From Candidatus Heimdallarchaeota archaeon (GTDB lineage Archaea; Asgardarchaeota; Heimdallarchaeia; Heimdallarchaeales; Kariarchaeaceae): DNA of 64,000 bases. Made by a program: the position numbers and the translations under genes. Under the pieces are notes generated by a model. That model made no database searches and had not been told where the DNA came from. It worked only from the letters and a program-made list of their open reading frames with translations. The DNA lies in the NCBI GenBank assembly GCA_026702845.1, contig JADCLS010000001.1, positions 434,001 to 498,000 of the forward strand. The letters are read 5' to 3'. Below, one piece after another: positions 26,151 to 34,857 of this stretch (positions within the stretch are counted from its first letter, which is position 1; each line of letters opens with the position of its first letter).

Positions 26151-26834
26151 ATGATTGAGCTGATAGATAAACATTTTAATCCTAAAATTACAGTTACAAT
26201 ACTGATGAAAAAAATTACAATTCAATTTATTCTAGTATGTATGTTAATTCTAGTTAGTCAATCAAAAACTAGTGCTTATGTGATCTCAGGGTCATTTACT
26301 ACAATTGATGGTGGTACAGTAACCTACGCTTCATTTGAGGGAGAATATGTGTTTTTGGAAGGCTTTTGGACCGATTGTGGCGTTTGTGAAACTTTTCACC
26401 CAGTAGTCGCTAGCCTATATGAAACGTACAAGAATGATTTACAGTTCATCTCAGTTGGAGTATTTACGGGCTCTGAAACATTAGCCAGCATTCAAAATTG
26501 GGTAAATGAAAGAGGAGGAGGATGGTTATTTGGACTTGATGATGGTAATTTACGAAATACTCTATCAATAACTCATACCCCAACATCTTTCTTACTCGAT
26601 AAGGCAGGTATAGTACTTGAAAGATGGGAAGGGTACCAAGAGAAAGCAACCATTGCATATGCAATAGAAACCTATGTAAAGGAGAATTCTGATGCAACCT
26701 CTCCTGAAGCATCTACTTCAGGCGGAAATGGTAATGATGACTCATGGATCTCCAGGTTATTTACCAATCCCATTTTTCAGGCAGTTATGGTAATTGTTGT
26801 TGTATTTGTTGTTTATACTCGAATTCGTGGATAA
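26151..26834 (+). CDS. Exported thioredoxin-like protein
   Basis: A 227-residue membrane-anchored thioredoxin-fold protein. A long N-terminal segment is followed by a signal sequence (FILVCMLILV), the active site is FWTDCGVCETFHP (CxxC with Gly-Val), a cis-proline lies in THTPTSFLL, and a C-terminal helix (VMVIVVVFVVY) precedes a short basic tail. The start at 26151 is supported by GGAGG ten bases upstream; ATG 26205 would give a shorter signal region. The active site faces outward. The VKOR gene follows after 62 bases, so this is the likely partner that VKOR oxidises during disulfide formation. Confidence 0.85.
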   Translation: MIELIDKHFNPKITVTILMKKITIQFILVCMLILVSQSKTSAYVISGSFTTIDGGTVTYASFEGEYVFLEGFWTDCGVCETFHPVVASLYETYKNDLQFISVGVFTGSETLASIQNWVNERGGGWLFGLDDGNLRNTLSITHTPTSFLLDKAGIVLERWEGYQEKATIAYAIETYVKENSDATSPEASTSGGNGNDDSWISRLFTNPIFQAVMVIVVVFVVYTRIRG

Positions 26835-26896
26835 GTTAAATCAAAATTTTCTCTTTAATTGTATTAGTTAAAATACTCTACAAAATACTGCACCAT

Positions 26897-27331
26897 ATGA
26901 AACGAGAAGTGATAGGCATTATCCTCTCAGGAATCGGGATAGTCGATACACTTATTCTAATGGATGCTACTTTCAATAATTCTGGAGTATGTGAGGAAAC
27001 TACTCCTATTTTAGGCTATCCTGTTGATTGTGGATATATTCTTACAACAGAATACGCTAAGGTATTCACCATTCCACTTTCTGTTTGGGGTTTCTTATTT
27101 TATCTTGGAATGTTTATTTTGTTCAATATGTATAATGAGAAACGACAATATCTATCCCATCCTTTGCTTGCGGGTGGAATAACTGGATTTCTGGCATCTA
27201 GTTATTTTGTTTACTTGCAACTAGTAATAATAGAAGCTATCTGTCTGTACTGCATGGGTTCAGCACTTACTTCAACATCGATATTCATTCTAATGATTCT
27301 GTCCTATAATAAATTAAGATCTCAATCGTAA
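26897..27331 (+). CDS. VKOR-family disulfide oxidase
   Basis: A 144-residue, four-helix protein of the vitamin K epoxide reductase family, which passes electrons from a thioredoxin-like partner to quinone. The loop cysteine pair is C32 and C45, the active-site pair is C116 and C119 (CLYC), and the conserved serine lies in IPLSVWG. It is in the same orientation as the exported thioredoxin-like gene 62 bases upstream, so they form a disulfide-bond pathway facing the outside of the cell. The 3' end overlaps the convergent sugar dehydrogenase gene by 10 bases. Confidence 0.92.
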   Translation: MKREVIGIILSGIGIVDTLILMDATFNNSGVCEETTPILGYPVDCGYILTTEYAKVFTIPLSVWGFLFYLGMFILFNMYNEKRQYLSHPLLAGGITGFLASSYFVYLQLVIIEAICLYCMGSALTSTSIFILMILSYNKLRSQS

Positions 27332-28479
27332 CCTAATTTGTATATGTAATTATCAGATCGAGTAAGAATATATAGCTCCCCATCATTATCTTGAGCGAAA
27401 GAAACTATTCTATATGAATACTGTCCAATTAGAGCATCCACATATTCACCATTTTTTTCTTCCAGTGTCCAAATCCTACCCGAGCCATAATCGCCAAAAA
27501 AATAAACTCCTTTATACTCAGCCATTTCATTACCATGATAAACAAATCCTCCAGTAATTGATATTCCCAGTGAGTGATCATATACAAATACTGGATCTAT
27601 CAGGTTTAGATCATTACAGGGAACCTCATTGTAGCATTCATATCCCTCCTTGGCGTTCCAACCGTAATTTCCTCCTGCTTGGAGAATATTTACTTCTTCG
27701 AATGAATTTTGTCCTACCTCACCTATCCATATTAATCCAGTGGATTTATCTAGACTCATTCTCCATGGATTTCGTAGGCCAAAAGCATAAATTTCCTCAT
27801 AATATCCTTCAGTATTCCCTTTGAATGGATTGTCTTCTGGAATTGAATAATTTCCAATTCCTGTATATTCCACTCTCAAAATTGAACCTAGTAATGATTT
27901 TAAATTCTGCGCATTATTTTGAGGATCTCCTGCAGAACCCCCATCTCCAAGAGTAATTAATAAATATCCATCTGAATCAAAAATTATCTGTCCCGCATTA
28001 TGATTGTTATATGGTTGATGAATTTGCATTAGGATAAACTCGGTATTTGGATCTAGTTTATTACTAATTTCCTCAAATGATGATATTCTTGTATAGAGGT
28101 CTCCATCTATTTTAATTGTATAATCAACTAGAACAAGATGATTCTCTTCATAGTTAGGATGGAAGGCAAAACCCAACAAACCCATTTCTCCGCCTGATTC
28201 TACCCTTCCCTCAATGTCTAAATATTCCTCATATGTGCTTACATTCGTTATATGATCGAAAGTATAAATATGACCATCCTGTGTGCCAATATACATTTTA
28301 TCTCCCATTTGCTTCATATCTGTTGCATCGACAAAAGTCAAGTTTGGATATGCCTTGCTTATTTTTAATATGTTTATTGACGTTTGATTATATAATGATG
28401 GTAACAATGGGGTTAAGAAAATCATCGTGATGATAAATATCACAATCATTAGAGTTGAGAAAATGAGTTTTCTCTCCAT
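27322..28479 (-). CDS. Glucose/sorbosone dehydrogenase-family protein
   Basis: A 385-residue six-bladed beta-propeller of the soluble aldose sugar dehydrogenase family (PQQ-dependent in bacteria). An N-terminal hydrophobic segment (residues about 6-25) serves as signal anchor, so the propeller faces outside. Family motifs are LLGFAFHPNY, NHNAGQIIFDSDGYLLITLG around the catalytic histidine, YAFGLRNPWRMS and GGNYGWNAKEGYECY. PQQ synthesis genes are not in the window. It may feed electrons from sugars to the adjacent exported redox proteins, but this is inferred from location. Confidence 0.88.
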   Translation of the reverse strand: MERKLIFSTLMIVIFIITMIFLTPLLPSLYNQTSINILKISKAYPNLTFVDATDMKQMGDKMYIGTQDGHIYTFDHITNVSTYEEYLDIEGRVESGGEMGLLGFAFHPNYEENHLVLVDYTIKIDGDLYTRISSFEEISNKLDPNTEFILMQIHQPYNNHNAGQIIFDSDGYLLITLGDGGSAGDPQNNAQNLKSLLGSILRVEYTGIGNYSIPEDNPFKGNTEGYYEEIYAFGLRNPWRMSLDKSTGLIWIGEVGQNSFEEVNILQAGGNYGWNAKEGYECYNEVPCNDLNLIDPVFVYDHSLGISITGGFVYHGNEMAEYKGVYFFGDYGSGRIWTLEEKNGEYVDALIGQYSYRIVSFAQDNDGELYILTRSDNYIYKLGYD

Positions 28480-28665
28480 ATTTTGATATACAGAAATGAA
28501 TATTAGAATTCTCTCTATGAGGATAAAAACAATGTTGATCGATTACCTTTCTATTGACCATAGTACTAAAAAAAAATAATTTCATGATATTATAATTTCT
28601 AGGATATTTTAACACAATAGCATACTTAGAATTAAATTTTTCTTGCTTTAGCACTTGATTGAGAA

Positions 28666-31179
28666 GTGCAAAAAGGAAACCATTTGATCAAAGTATTAAT
28701 TAATGACAGCGAACTACTGACATATGAGGGAATAGATCCAAAAATGATTTCTGAATTCGAATTCTTTGACATAATTAACAATATTCTTGAAATCGATGGT
28801 GATAGAAAATCATTGAATATTGTTATATCGGATCATACTTCAATCCAAACTATCATTGCTGGGCCTGGAACAGGAAAAACTACAACTATCGTACTTAGAA
28901 TATTATATCTCTTGTTTGTAGAAGATATAAAACCAGAGGCCATTATTGCAACTACATTTACAAGAAAAGCTGCTTCTGAGCTTCAAAGCAGAATTCAATC
29001 TTGGGGGTTAACTATACATAATTATCTAATTACTCAAGAGAGAACCAAAATCGATCTCATCAACTTTGCCAGCATCCGAATCGGAACTCTCGATAGTATC
29101 ATTAAGGATTTTGTCAATCAATTGTTAGTTAAAGATGGTATCAATTCTGATATAATTAGCTCTGCTGCCTTCAGAATATTGTTAAAAAGACATATTAATC
29201 AGATGGAATTGCCTGAACTACAAGAAATATCTGATTTCTATAATGAACAATTTTCTGTTTTTGAATCAATGAAGAAAAATGATGTGACTGCAGATACTGT
29301 TGTCAAAATTGTCGAAGAGTATGGAGATAAAATTATTCAGAATCTTGTAGACCCGAATCTTCTGACACAAAAGGCTGAGAGGAGGATCATTTCAGTTCTT
29401 CAGGCAGTGTATGCTGAAATTCAACGAAAACAGAGTCATACACACAGTATAAAAAATCTATTCTTTCTTTTAATTATAGGTGAAAAAACACTCCCTCCAG
29501 CACTTATTAGGTTAGTATTTCCCTCATCCTTAAAATTGAGAGAGAATACCTTTATTGACTTAATCAAGGATCTTCGTTACATTATCATAGATGAATATCA
29601 AGATACGAATTTATTACAGGAATTAACCTATCTAAAAATTTTTGACTGTATTCATTCGAGAAATAAAGGAATGACTATAGTTGGGGATGATGATCAATCT
29701 TTGTACCGTTTCAGAGGTTCTCATGTGGAGATATTCACACAATTTTCCGAGCGATTTTCTAAATTATTCCCACTCCTAACATCTAAAATTGAGATTTTTA
29801 ACCTGAAAAATAATTATCGATCAACACAAAATATTATATCTTTTTGTAATCAGTATCTTGATTCCTTTTCATTCTATAAATCTATGAGATATGGGGACAA
29901 ACCTATATTGGTAAAAAAGTCAACTATTGTTGTGAACCCTCCAATAATTCGGATTTCTGCGATAGATCAAAACGCCCTTGCTGTCAAAGTATCCAAATTT
30001 GTGAGTAAACTATTATCTAATGAATTTTATATCAAAGGTATAAAATATGAGATCGATTCAGATTTACAGGCATCAAACATTAGTTTTCTTTCTAATTCTG
30101 TGAGAGAGCGCATCTATATCAAGGAGCATCAGCAATATATGATTACTTTTGCAGGAAAATTGCGAAGAAAACTGGAAAATAATTCCATTCAGGTATTTAA
30201 CCCTCGAGGGGAGGATCCAACAGAAAATAGAGTATTTCAGAATTATATTTTGACACTTATCTTGATGATAGATTTTCCCTTACTAACCGTCAAATCATTG
30301 CTTGATGAATCAGAGTATATCAAGATTATGGACCAAAAATCGATTTTTCTGAAGAATAATCTCAGGAGGAATAAGGATTTGAAAAAGTACCTGTATTTAT
30401 GGAGAGATAAGAAAACCAGACTAGATGAGCCCTGGAAATCATTCAAGATTTCTTTTCTTTCACTAGTCTACAATTTGCTAACCTACTTTCCAGAACTGTT
30501 ATCTGATCCCGTGGGAATTATCTATGTTTCTACAATTGTACAGCAGGTTGAGGATTTACAATCTATAGATCCTAGTGGGATTTCTGTAATATTTGATGTG
30601 GATGATCCTGAGGTGTGGAGAGAGACAGAAGTTAATATCTTGAATTATATACTTTTACCGGCTATCCAAGGTGATATCAATGTTGATGAATCACTTTATC
30701 AGTATATTCCAGAAAATCACTTAAGTTTCAATACCTTTCATCAGGCCAAGGGGTTGGAATTTCCCATAGTTATTGTGGATGTCGGTTCCATGGTGACAGA
30801 AGATGATATTGATGCTGACAAACACTGGTGGGATCATCTTTACTATCCACATCTATCAACTACAAGCACTAAAGTCAATCATCATCTTGTTCAATTTTCA
30901 AAATTCTCTCCTCAACAGTTCGACTCAGTTTCAGATTCCTATGCCGATGTCATTCGCAAATTCTTTGTTGCATATAGTCGGGCACAATATGTACTTGTAC
31001 TCGTAGGTACTGAGAATGCTTTCACCATATTTAATGACCCAACCAGTAAAGCGTACAATGTAGCACTAGGTGATACCAAAGATCTGCATTCCTTGGATGC
31101 TATTACATTGCATGATACCAGACAATCAATCATTACTTCACTTTTTTCACAATGTTTCAGGTGGGAGGACAGCCAATGA
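28666..31179 (+). CDS. UvrD/Rep-family helicase (AddA-like)
   Basis: An SF1A 3'-5' DNA helicase of 837 residues. Walker A is GPGTGKTTT at residues 66-74, motif Ia is TTFTRKAASEL, motif II is IIDEYQDTN, motif III is VGDDDQSLYRFRGS, motif IV is NNYRSTQNI, motif V is FHQAKGLEFPIVIV and motif VI is VAYSRAQYVLVL. The start is GTG at 28666. It overlaps by 4 bases (ATGA) with a RecB-family nuclease that has an iron-sulfur cluster pattern. The pair is organised like bacterial AddAB and likely processes DNA ends, though the helicase itself has no nuclease domain. Confidence 0.9.
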   Translation: MQKGNHLIKVLINDSELLTYEGIDPKMISEFEFFDIINNILEIDGDRKSLNIVISDHTSIQTIIAGPGTGKTTTIVLRILYLLFVEDIKPEAIIATTFTRKAASELQSRIQSWGLTIHNYLITQERTKIDLINFASIRIGTLDSIIKDFVNQLLVKDGINSDIISSAAFRILLKRHINQMELPELQEISDFYNEQFSVFESMKKNDVTADTVVKIVEEYGDKIIQNLVDPNLLTQKAERRIISVLQAVYAEIQRKQSHTHSIKNLFFLLIIGEKTLPPALIRLVFPSSLKLRENTFIDLIKDLRYIIIDEYQDTNLLQELTYLKIFDCIHSRNKGMTIVGDDDQSLYRFRGSHVEIFTQFSERFSKLFPLLTSKIEIFNLKNNYRSTQNIISFCNQYLDSFSFYKSMRYGDKPILVKKSTIVVNPPIIRISAIDQNALAVKVSKFVSKLLSNEFYIKGIKYEIDSDLQASNISFLSNSVRERIYIKEHQQYMITFAGKLRRKLENNSIQVFNPRGEDPTENRVFQNYILTLILMIDFPLLTVKSLLDESEYIKIMDQKSIFLKNNLRRNKDLKKYLYLWRDKKTRLDEPWKSFKISFLSLVYNLLTYFPELLSDPVGIIYVSTIVQQVEDLQSIDPSGISVIFDVDDPEVWRETEVNILNYILLPAIQGDINVDESLYQYIPENHLSFNTFHQAKGLEFPIVIVDVGSMVTEDDIDADKHWWDHLYYPHLSTTSTKVNHHLVQFSKFSPQQFDSVSDSYADVIRKFFVAYSRAQYVLVLVGTENAFTIFNDPTSKAYNVALGDTKDLHSLDAITLHDTRQSIITSLFSQCFRWEDSQ

Positions 31180-32375
31180 TCCAGGGAAAAAAGCAAAAAT
31201 CAGCATTACCAACATATTCTTTAGTTGGTGACTTAATAGGTTTTGTCAGATGTGGCCTTCAATATCGTATGCATAGAAGAGCAGGATGGAAATCTGCTTA
31301 TGATGGGCAACTTTGGTATGGAATGTTTATTCATCGTATATTGAGTGTCGCCTATTCTCGTTTTGAGGATTATTCAGCTGATCAAATCGAAAGACTAGAT
31401 TGGAAAGATCATATTCGACCAATTGAGTTTTCAGTTTTCAATCAGTTAACTAATGAAGGATTCACTCCACCATTTGACATATTCTGTCCTCATAATGAAA
31501 GCGAAACAGAGAGAGGTGCTTGTTCTGATATCAATCATCCACATAAAAAAAGAGCGAGTTGGAGAGCAGAGGCTGCTATCAAGATACTTGGACCTCTCCT
31601 TTTCCCACATATTGATGAATTAGAATTCAAATTAAGTAGTATGAGAAGAATTGATATTCCAGGTCTTGATTTGGAGTATTATTTTCTAAAAGGAATAACT
31701 GATGTTATCTTAAATTTTCAGGATATTCACCACAAATATAGAACACTTATACAGGCTGAAGGAACAACGATTATTGACTACAAAGGAGCATCTTATCCAG
31801 ATGATGAATCTGATATCGAAGAAGCTCATTACTGGCAGATAATTGAATATGGCTGGTTATATAAACAAAAAACAGGCATTTTACCGAAATTTGGAATTCT
31901 GGTATACCTTAATGATCTCTATCCTTTTAGTATAGAATTGGAAACCATGCGAGATGAACTTCTTAAAGGAAACTCCATCAGAGGTCTGGAGCAAATGACT
32001 GATGATGATAGACAAAAAATAATGCATTATATGTCAAATAAAAATGATCCTAATGATGTTCCTGAATTATCAGAACAGTTTCGATTAGCTCGGTCTATCA
32101 AAGTTATCCCTATTGAATCTAGAATGGTGGATAAAATCCTCAGTCATTTTGATAAGATCGTGTCAAGAATTGAACACAATGTAAAAAAGGAACGAGAACA
32201 GTCAATTTTTGATACTTGGCCCACTAGGCCTGTGAAAAAGCACTGTCAATACTGTGATATCAGGTATATCTGTCCGTCTCTAAAACAAGTAGGGTTGTTT
32301 GATGATGAAGAATTGATACCTGCTGTACCACCAAAATTATCCGAGTTCTTAAGGATCCTTCACACAAAAGAGTAA
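31176..32375 (+). CDS. RecB-family nuclease with 4Fe-4S motif (AddB/Cas4-like)
   Basis: A 399-residue PD-(D/E)XK nuclease. Motifs are GMFIHRIL (metal-binding histidine), KGITDVIL (aspartate), TIIDYKG (D-x-K) and HYWQIIEYGWLY (QxxxY). A lone cysteine in VRCGLQ and a C-terminal CQYC-x5-C (HCQYCDIRYICPS) make up the four-cysteine pattern that holds a 4Fe-4S cluster in AddB and Cas4. ATG 31176 is preferred to the earlier in-frame codon at 31152 because it gives the ATGA overlap with the helicase stop. No Cas genes or CRISPR array are nearby, so the role is DNA-end processing with the helicase rather than spacer acquisition. Confidence 0.88.
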   Translation: MIQGKKQKSALPTYSLVGDLIGFVRCGLQYRMHRRAGWKSAYDGQLWYGMFIHRILSVAYSRFEDYSADQIERLDWKDHIRPIEFSVFNQLTNEGFTPPFDIFCPHNESETERGACSDINHPHKKRASWRAEAAIKILGPLLFPHIDELEFKLSSMRRIDIPGLDLEYYFLKGITDVILNFQDIHHKYRTLIQAEGTTIIDYKGASYPDDESDIEEAHYWQIIEYGWLYKQKTGILPKFGILVYLNDLYPFSIELETMRDELLKGNSIRGLEQMTDDDRQKIMHYMSNKNDPNDVPELSEQFRLARSIKVIPIESRMVDKILSHFDKIVSRIEHNVKKEREQSIFDTWPTRPVKKHCQYCDIRYICPSLKQVGLFDDEELIPAVPPKLSEFLRILHTKE

Positions 32376-32441
32376 GAATTGCAGTTATATATAATCAGAT
32401 CCTGCGATATATTCATAAATAAATGCAATGATTTTATCAGT

Positions 32442-33524
32442 ATGGAGTATATCAATCTTCTTTACACCCAAGTTCTATTCCTCCTGATTCTAGCCCTCTT
32501 GTTGACATATCAAATGCTAAAACGGGGGATCAAACCTCTCAAATGGATGATAATTGTCATCTTCTTAGCTTTAGTTAGAGTGGTGTGGGAGATAATAATA
32601 ATCCATATGACCCATCAAAGAATATTTTGGGATGCAGTTAACAGTGGCCATTTCATTGCCTATTCTGCGTCACTACTTGCATTATATTCCTATGGTGAAA
32701 TGGCAATATCAGAAAAACCAAAAATGAGCCGTGCGATTTTTGTTATTCTTTCACTGGGAATATATTTGGGATTCCAATTATCAGGATTCATTCATCCATT
32801 GACAGAGAATGCAAATCCTGAAAACTGGATATTTCCAAAGGCTCCTGTGCCGTATTGGGAATTCCCCTTTGATGTTTATTCGATCATGGTTTGGAGTTTT
32901 ATGCTCTACGTCTATTTCAAAATGGCAGTATTTTCCAAAACAACTGAAATTAGAATACTCTCCATTGGATTATTTATCTCAATGGGTCTCTTCCTCGTGG
33001 TATCATTAATTGAATTCTCTGAACATTTTACAGGTCATGATATTTCTGCTGCTATCACGACTATACCAGCATTCATCATACTACTAGCTGTATACATATA
33101 TAATCCTAGATTTGCATATTCCTCTCCCGTAGAGCTCTATAGGATCATTTTACTTCATGAGAGCGGCCCAACACTAGTAGAAGAAATTCTATCAGATAAG
33201 TATGCGGGAGAAAAGAATACTAATATTTTGGTATCTGGTATGGCAACAACTCTAAATAGTGTTTTTCAGGAAATGACAATGTCCTCAGGTAATTTAGAAA
33301 TTATGAAATCTAGTAGTTCTACCATGATTTTCTCTAAGCAGAAAAATATTATCGCTATTCTTGAAGTACAAGAGAGCACCTATCTGTTAAAATCCGCATT
33401 ACAAGGATTTACACTGGAATTTTCAAGAAAATTCGATACTGAGTTAGAAAATTTCAAAGGAAATGTATCTGTGTTCTCCGATTACAAATATATTATGCAT
33501 AAATATTTCCCATTCATGGCTTGA
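32442..33524 (+). CDS. Seven-helix membrane protein with longin-like tail
   Basis: About 360 residues: an N-terminal region of about seven membrane helices, followed by a cytoplasmic domain of roughly 130 residues. The tail reads YRIILLHESGPTLVEEILS, ILVSGMATTLNSVFQEM, IIAILEVQESTYLLKSAL and ends KYFPFM, which follows the strand-helix order of longin/roadblock-like sensory domains common in Asgard genomes. ATG 32442 is preferred over TTG 32379 because a TATA element (ttatatataa near 32384-32393) would place the transcript start between them. The build of a membrane sensor fused to a GTPase-binding-type domain suggests signalling, which is an inference. Confidence 0.65.
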   Translation: MEYINLLYTQVLFLLILALLLTYQMLKRGIKPLKWMIIVIFLALVRVVWEIIIIHMTHQRIFWDAVNSGHFIAYSASLLALYSYGEMAISEKPKMSRAIFVILSLGIYLGFQLSGFIHPLTENANPENWIFPKAPVPYWEFPFDVYSIMVWSFMLYVYFKMAVFSKTTEIRILSIGLFISMGLFLVVSLIEFSEHFTGHDISAAITTIPAFIILLAVYIYNPRFAYSSPVELYRIILLHESGPTLVEEILSDKYAGEKNTNILVSGMATTLNSVFQEMTMSSGNLEIMKSSSSTMIFSKQKNIIAILEVQESTYLLKSALQGFTLEFSRKFDTELENFKGNVSVFSDYKYIMHKYFPFMA

Positions 33525-33665
33525 ATCTTCATTTTTCATTATTTAAAAATTAAATTATTGAAAATTCGAGGACATGATGAAAATCCTATACATTTTGTCA
33601 GTATTAAGATAATCGAAATAAACCTTACCTTTTTAATATGGAATGAGATAATTTATTTGAACTAT

Positions 33666-34079
33666 ATGGATTCTGATCAACTCCCACTCAATAAAAGTAT
33701 GGCTTCTCCAGTTGTTGAAGATACTGATGGGCCTTTTGTCACTATTTCTGAAACAGCAATGTTTCAGGTAAAAGAAGTGATCAAGGCACAAAATAAAGAT
33801 GATTTATTCCTACGATTATATGTACAGTCATCAGTTACTGGAATATCCTTTGGTATGGCTCTTGATAGTCGTAAATCAGATGAGGATCATCAATGTGAAG
33901 TCGAAAATTTAGAAGTTAGAATAGATAAAATTTCTTATCCTTATCTGAAGAATGCAACGGTTGATTTTGTTCAAAGTGATGAGAAAACAGGATTTCAAAT
34001 TACCAGTCCAAATACAGATCTATTAGCTCAAGCTGCTGCCTCTTGTGGTTCATGCTCTGGCGATGCAGGATGCTGTTAA
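33666..34079 (+). CDS. HesB/IscA-type iron-sulfur protein
   Basis: A 137-residue A-type iron-sulfur carrier/scaffold. The domain begins FVTISETAMFQVKEVI, with the usual RLYVQSSVTGISFGMAL core and a C-terminal cysteine cluster (SCGSCSGDAGCC). The canonical third position cysteine before the central strand is replaced by serine (QSSVTG), which is unusual and suggests cluster binding relies on the C-terminal cysteines. ATG 33666 is chosen; a longer frame opens at 33558 but adds a hydrophobic stretch not seen in the family. The 3' end overlaps a convergent membrane-protein gene by 4 bases. Confidence 0.8.
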   Translation: MDSDQLPLNKSMASPVVEDTDGPFVTISETAMFQVKEVIKAQNKDDLFLRLYVQSSVTGISFGMALDSRKSDEDHQCEVENLEVRIDKISYPYLKNATVDFVQSDEKTGFQITSPNTDLLAQAAASCGSCSGDAGCC

Positions 34080-34660
34080 GCAAAGAAACTGAGTATCCCA
34101 GTGCATAAATACATTATTCCAAAAAATAGAAGTAATAGATCAGCAATAAACAAACTGATGAGCATATAAAAAATTCCGATACCAATTGCTATCACTATCC
34201 CAAAGAGCTTAGGGGGTATTCCTCCTGAACTATAGGGCGTATATCGAATGAATTTGTATCTTAAAAACGTTCTCAAAAGCAAATACAATGCAAATAGATA
34301 ATATGGAATGGAAAATAAAGAAGCAACAGAAAGCTGTAATTCTGCAGATTCAAAATGTGTAACAGTCATGATTAATGGTGATTCAAAATCGAGTATATCC
34401 TCCAAGTTCACTACATAACCGACTATACTCAGCAGTACAGGAATTATGGGGAGCCCGAGTACAAAAAATAATTCATTAAATGTTGCTTTCTCAGCTTTGT
34501 AATACAAGGATTTGAATATATAGAATACTGTAATATAGAGAAAAATAGTCAAAAAGAGCAGTACTTTAGCCAAGTTATCATTATCCTCAATAAATAAAAA
34601 AATCGAGATTGAGAGAAACACTAGGCCAACTATGCCTGAGATGACACGATAAAACATCAA
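34076..34660 (-). CDS. Multi-helix membrane protein, unknown function
   Basis: A 194-residue protein with about five membrane helices (GIVGLVFLSISIFLFI, VLLFLTIFLYITVFYIF, FVLGLPIIPVLLSIVGYV, LFSIPYYLFALYLLL, and a long C-terminal pair from LFGIVIAIGIGIFYML onward). A loop motif YTPYSSGGIPPK precedes the last pair. I do not recognise a family. It is convergent with the HesB gene and divergent from the CWH43-like pair with a 197-base gap. Confidence 0.6.
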   Translation of the reverse strand: MMFYRVISGIVGLVFLSISIFLFIEDNDNLAKVLLFLTIFLYITVFYIFKSLYYKAEKATFNELFFVLGLPIIPVLLSIVGYVVNLEDILDFESPLIMTVTHFESAELQLSVASLFSIPYYLFALYLLLRTFLRYKFIRYTPYSSGGIPPKLFGIVIAIGIGIFYMLISLFIADLLLLFFGIMYLCTGILSFFA

Positions 34661-34826
34661 TATTTGATTTACTAGTTAGCAATTATAAAAAATCAACGGA
34701 ATAATATGCATGGAATTACCATCTGAGATGAAATAATTACAAAAATTAGGTAATGATAAATTACATTGTAAGAATGGCTAAACAAATTAAATTGTTATGT
34801 TTGCCATTTCTTGTGAATCAAAAATC

Positions 34827-34836
34827 CTTATATATT
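34827..34836 (+). promoter_or_regulatory. TATA element of the CWH43-like operon
   Basis: CTTATATATTA-like sequence centred about 27 bases before the ATG at 34858, which predicts a leaderless transcript covering the membrane protein and nuclease-phosphatase genes. Confidence 0.5.
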
Positions 34837-34857
34837 AATCGATTTTAAGATAATTTA

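Noticed and set aside
31176..32375. Cas4 of a CRISPR system
   Set aside because: The iron-sulfur nuclease pattern is shared with AddB; there is no CRISPR array or other cas gene, and it overlaps a UvrD-type helicase.
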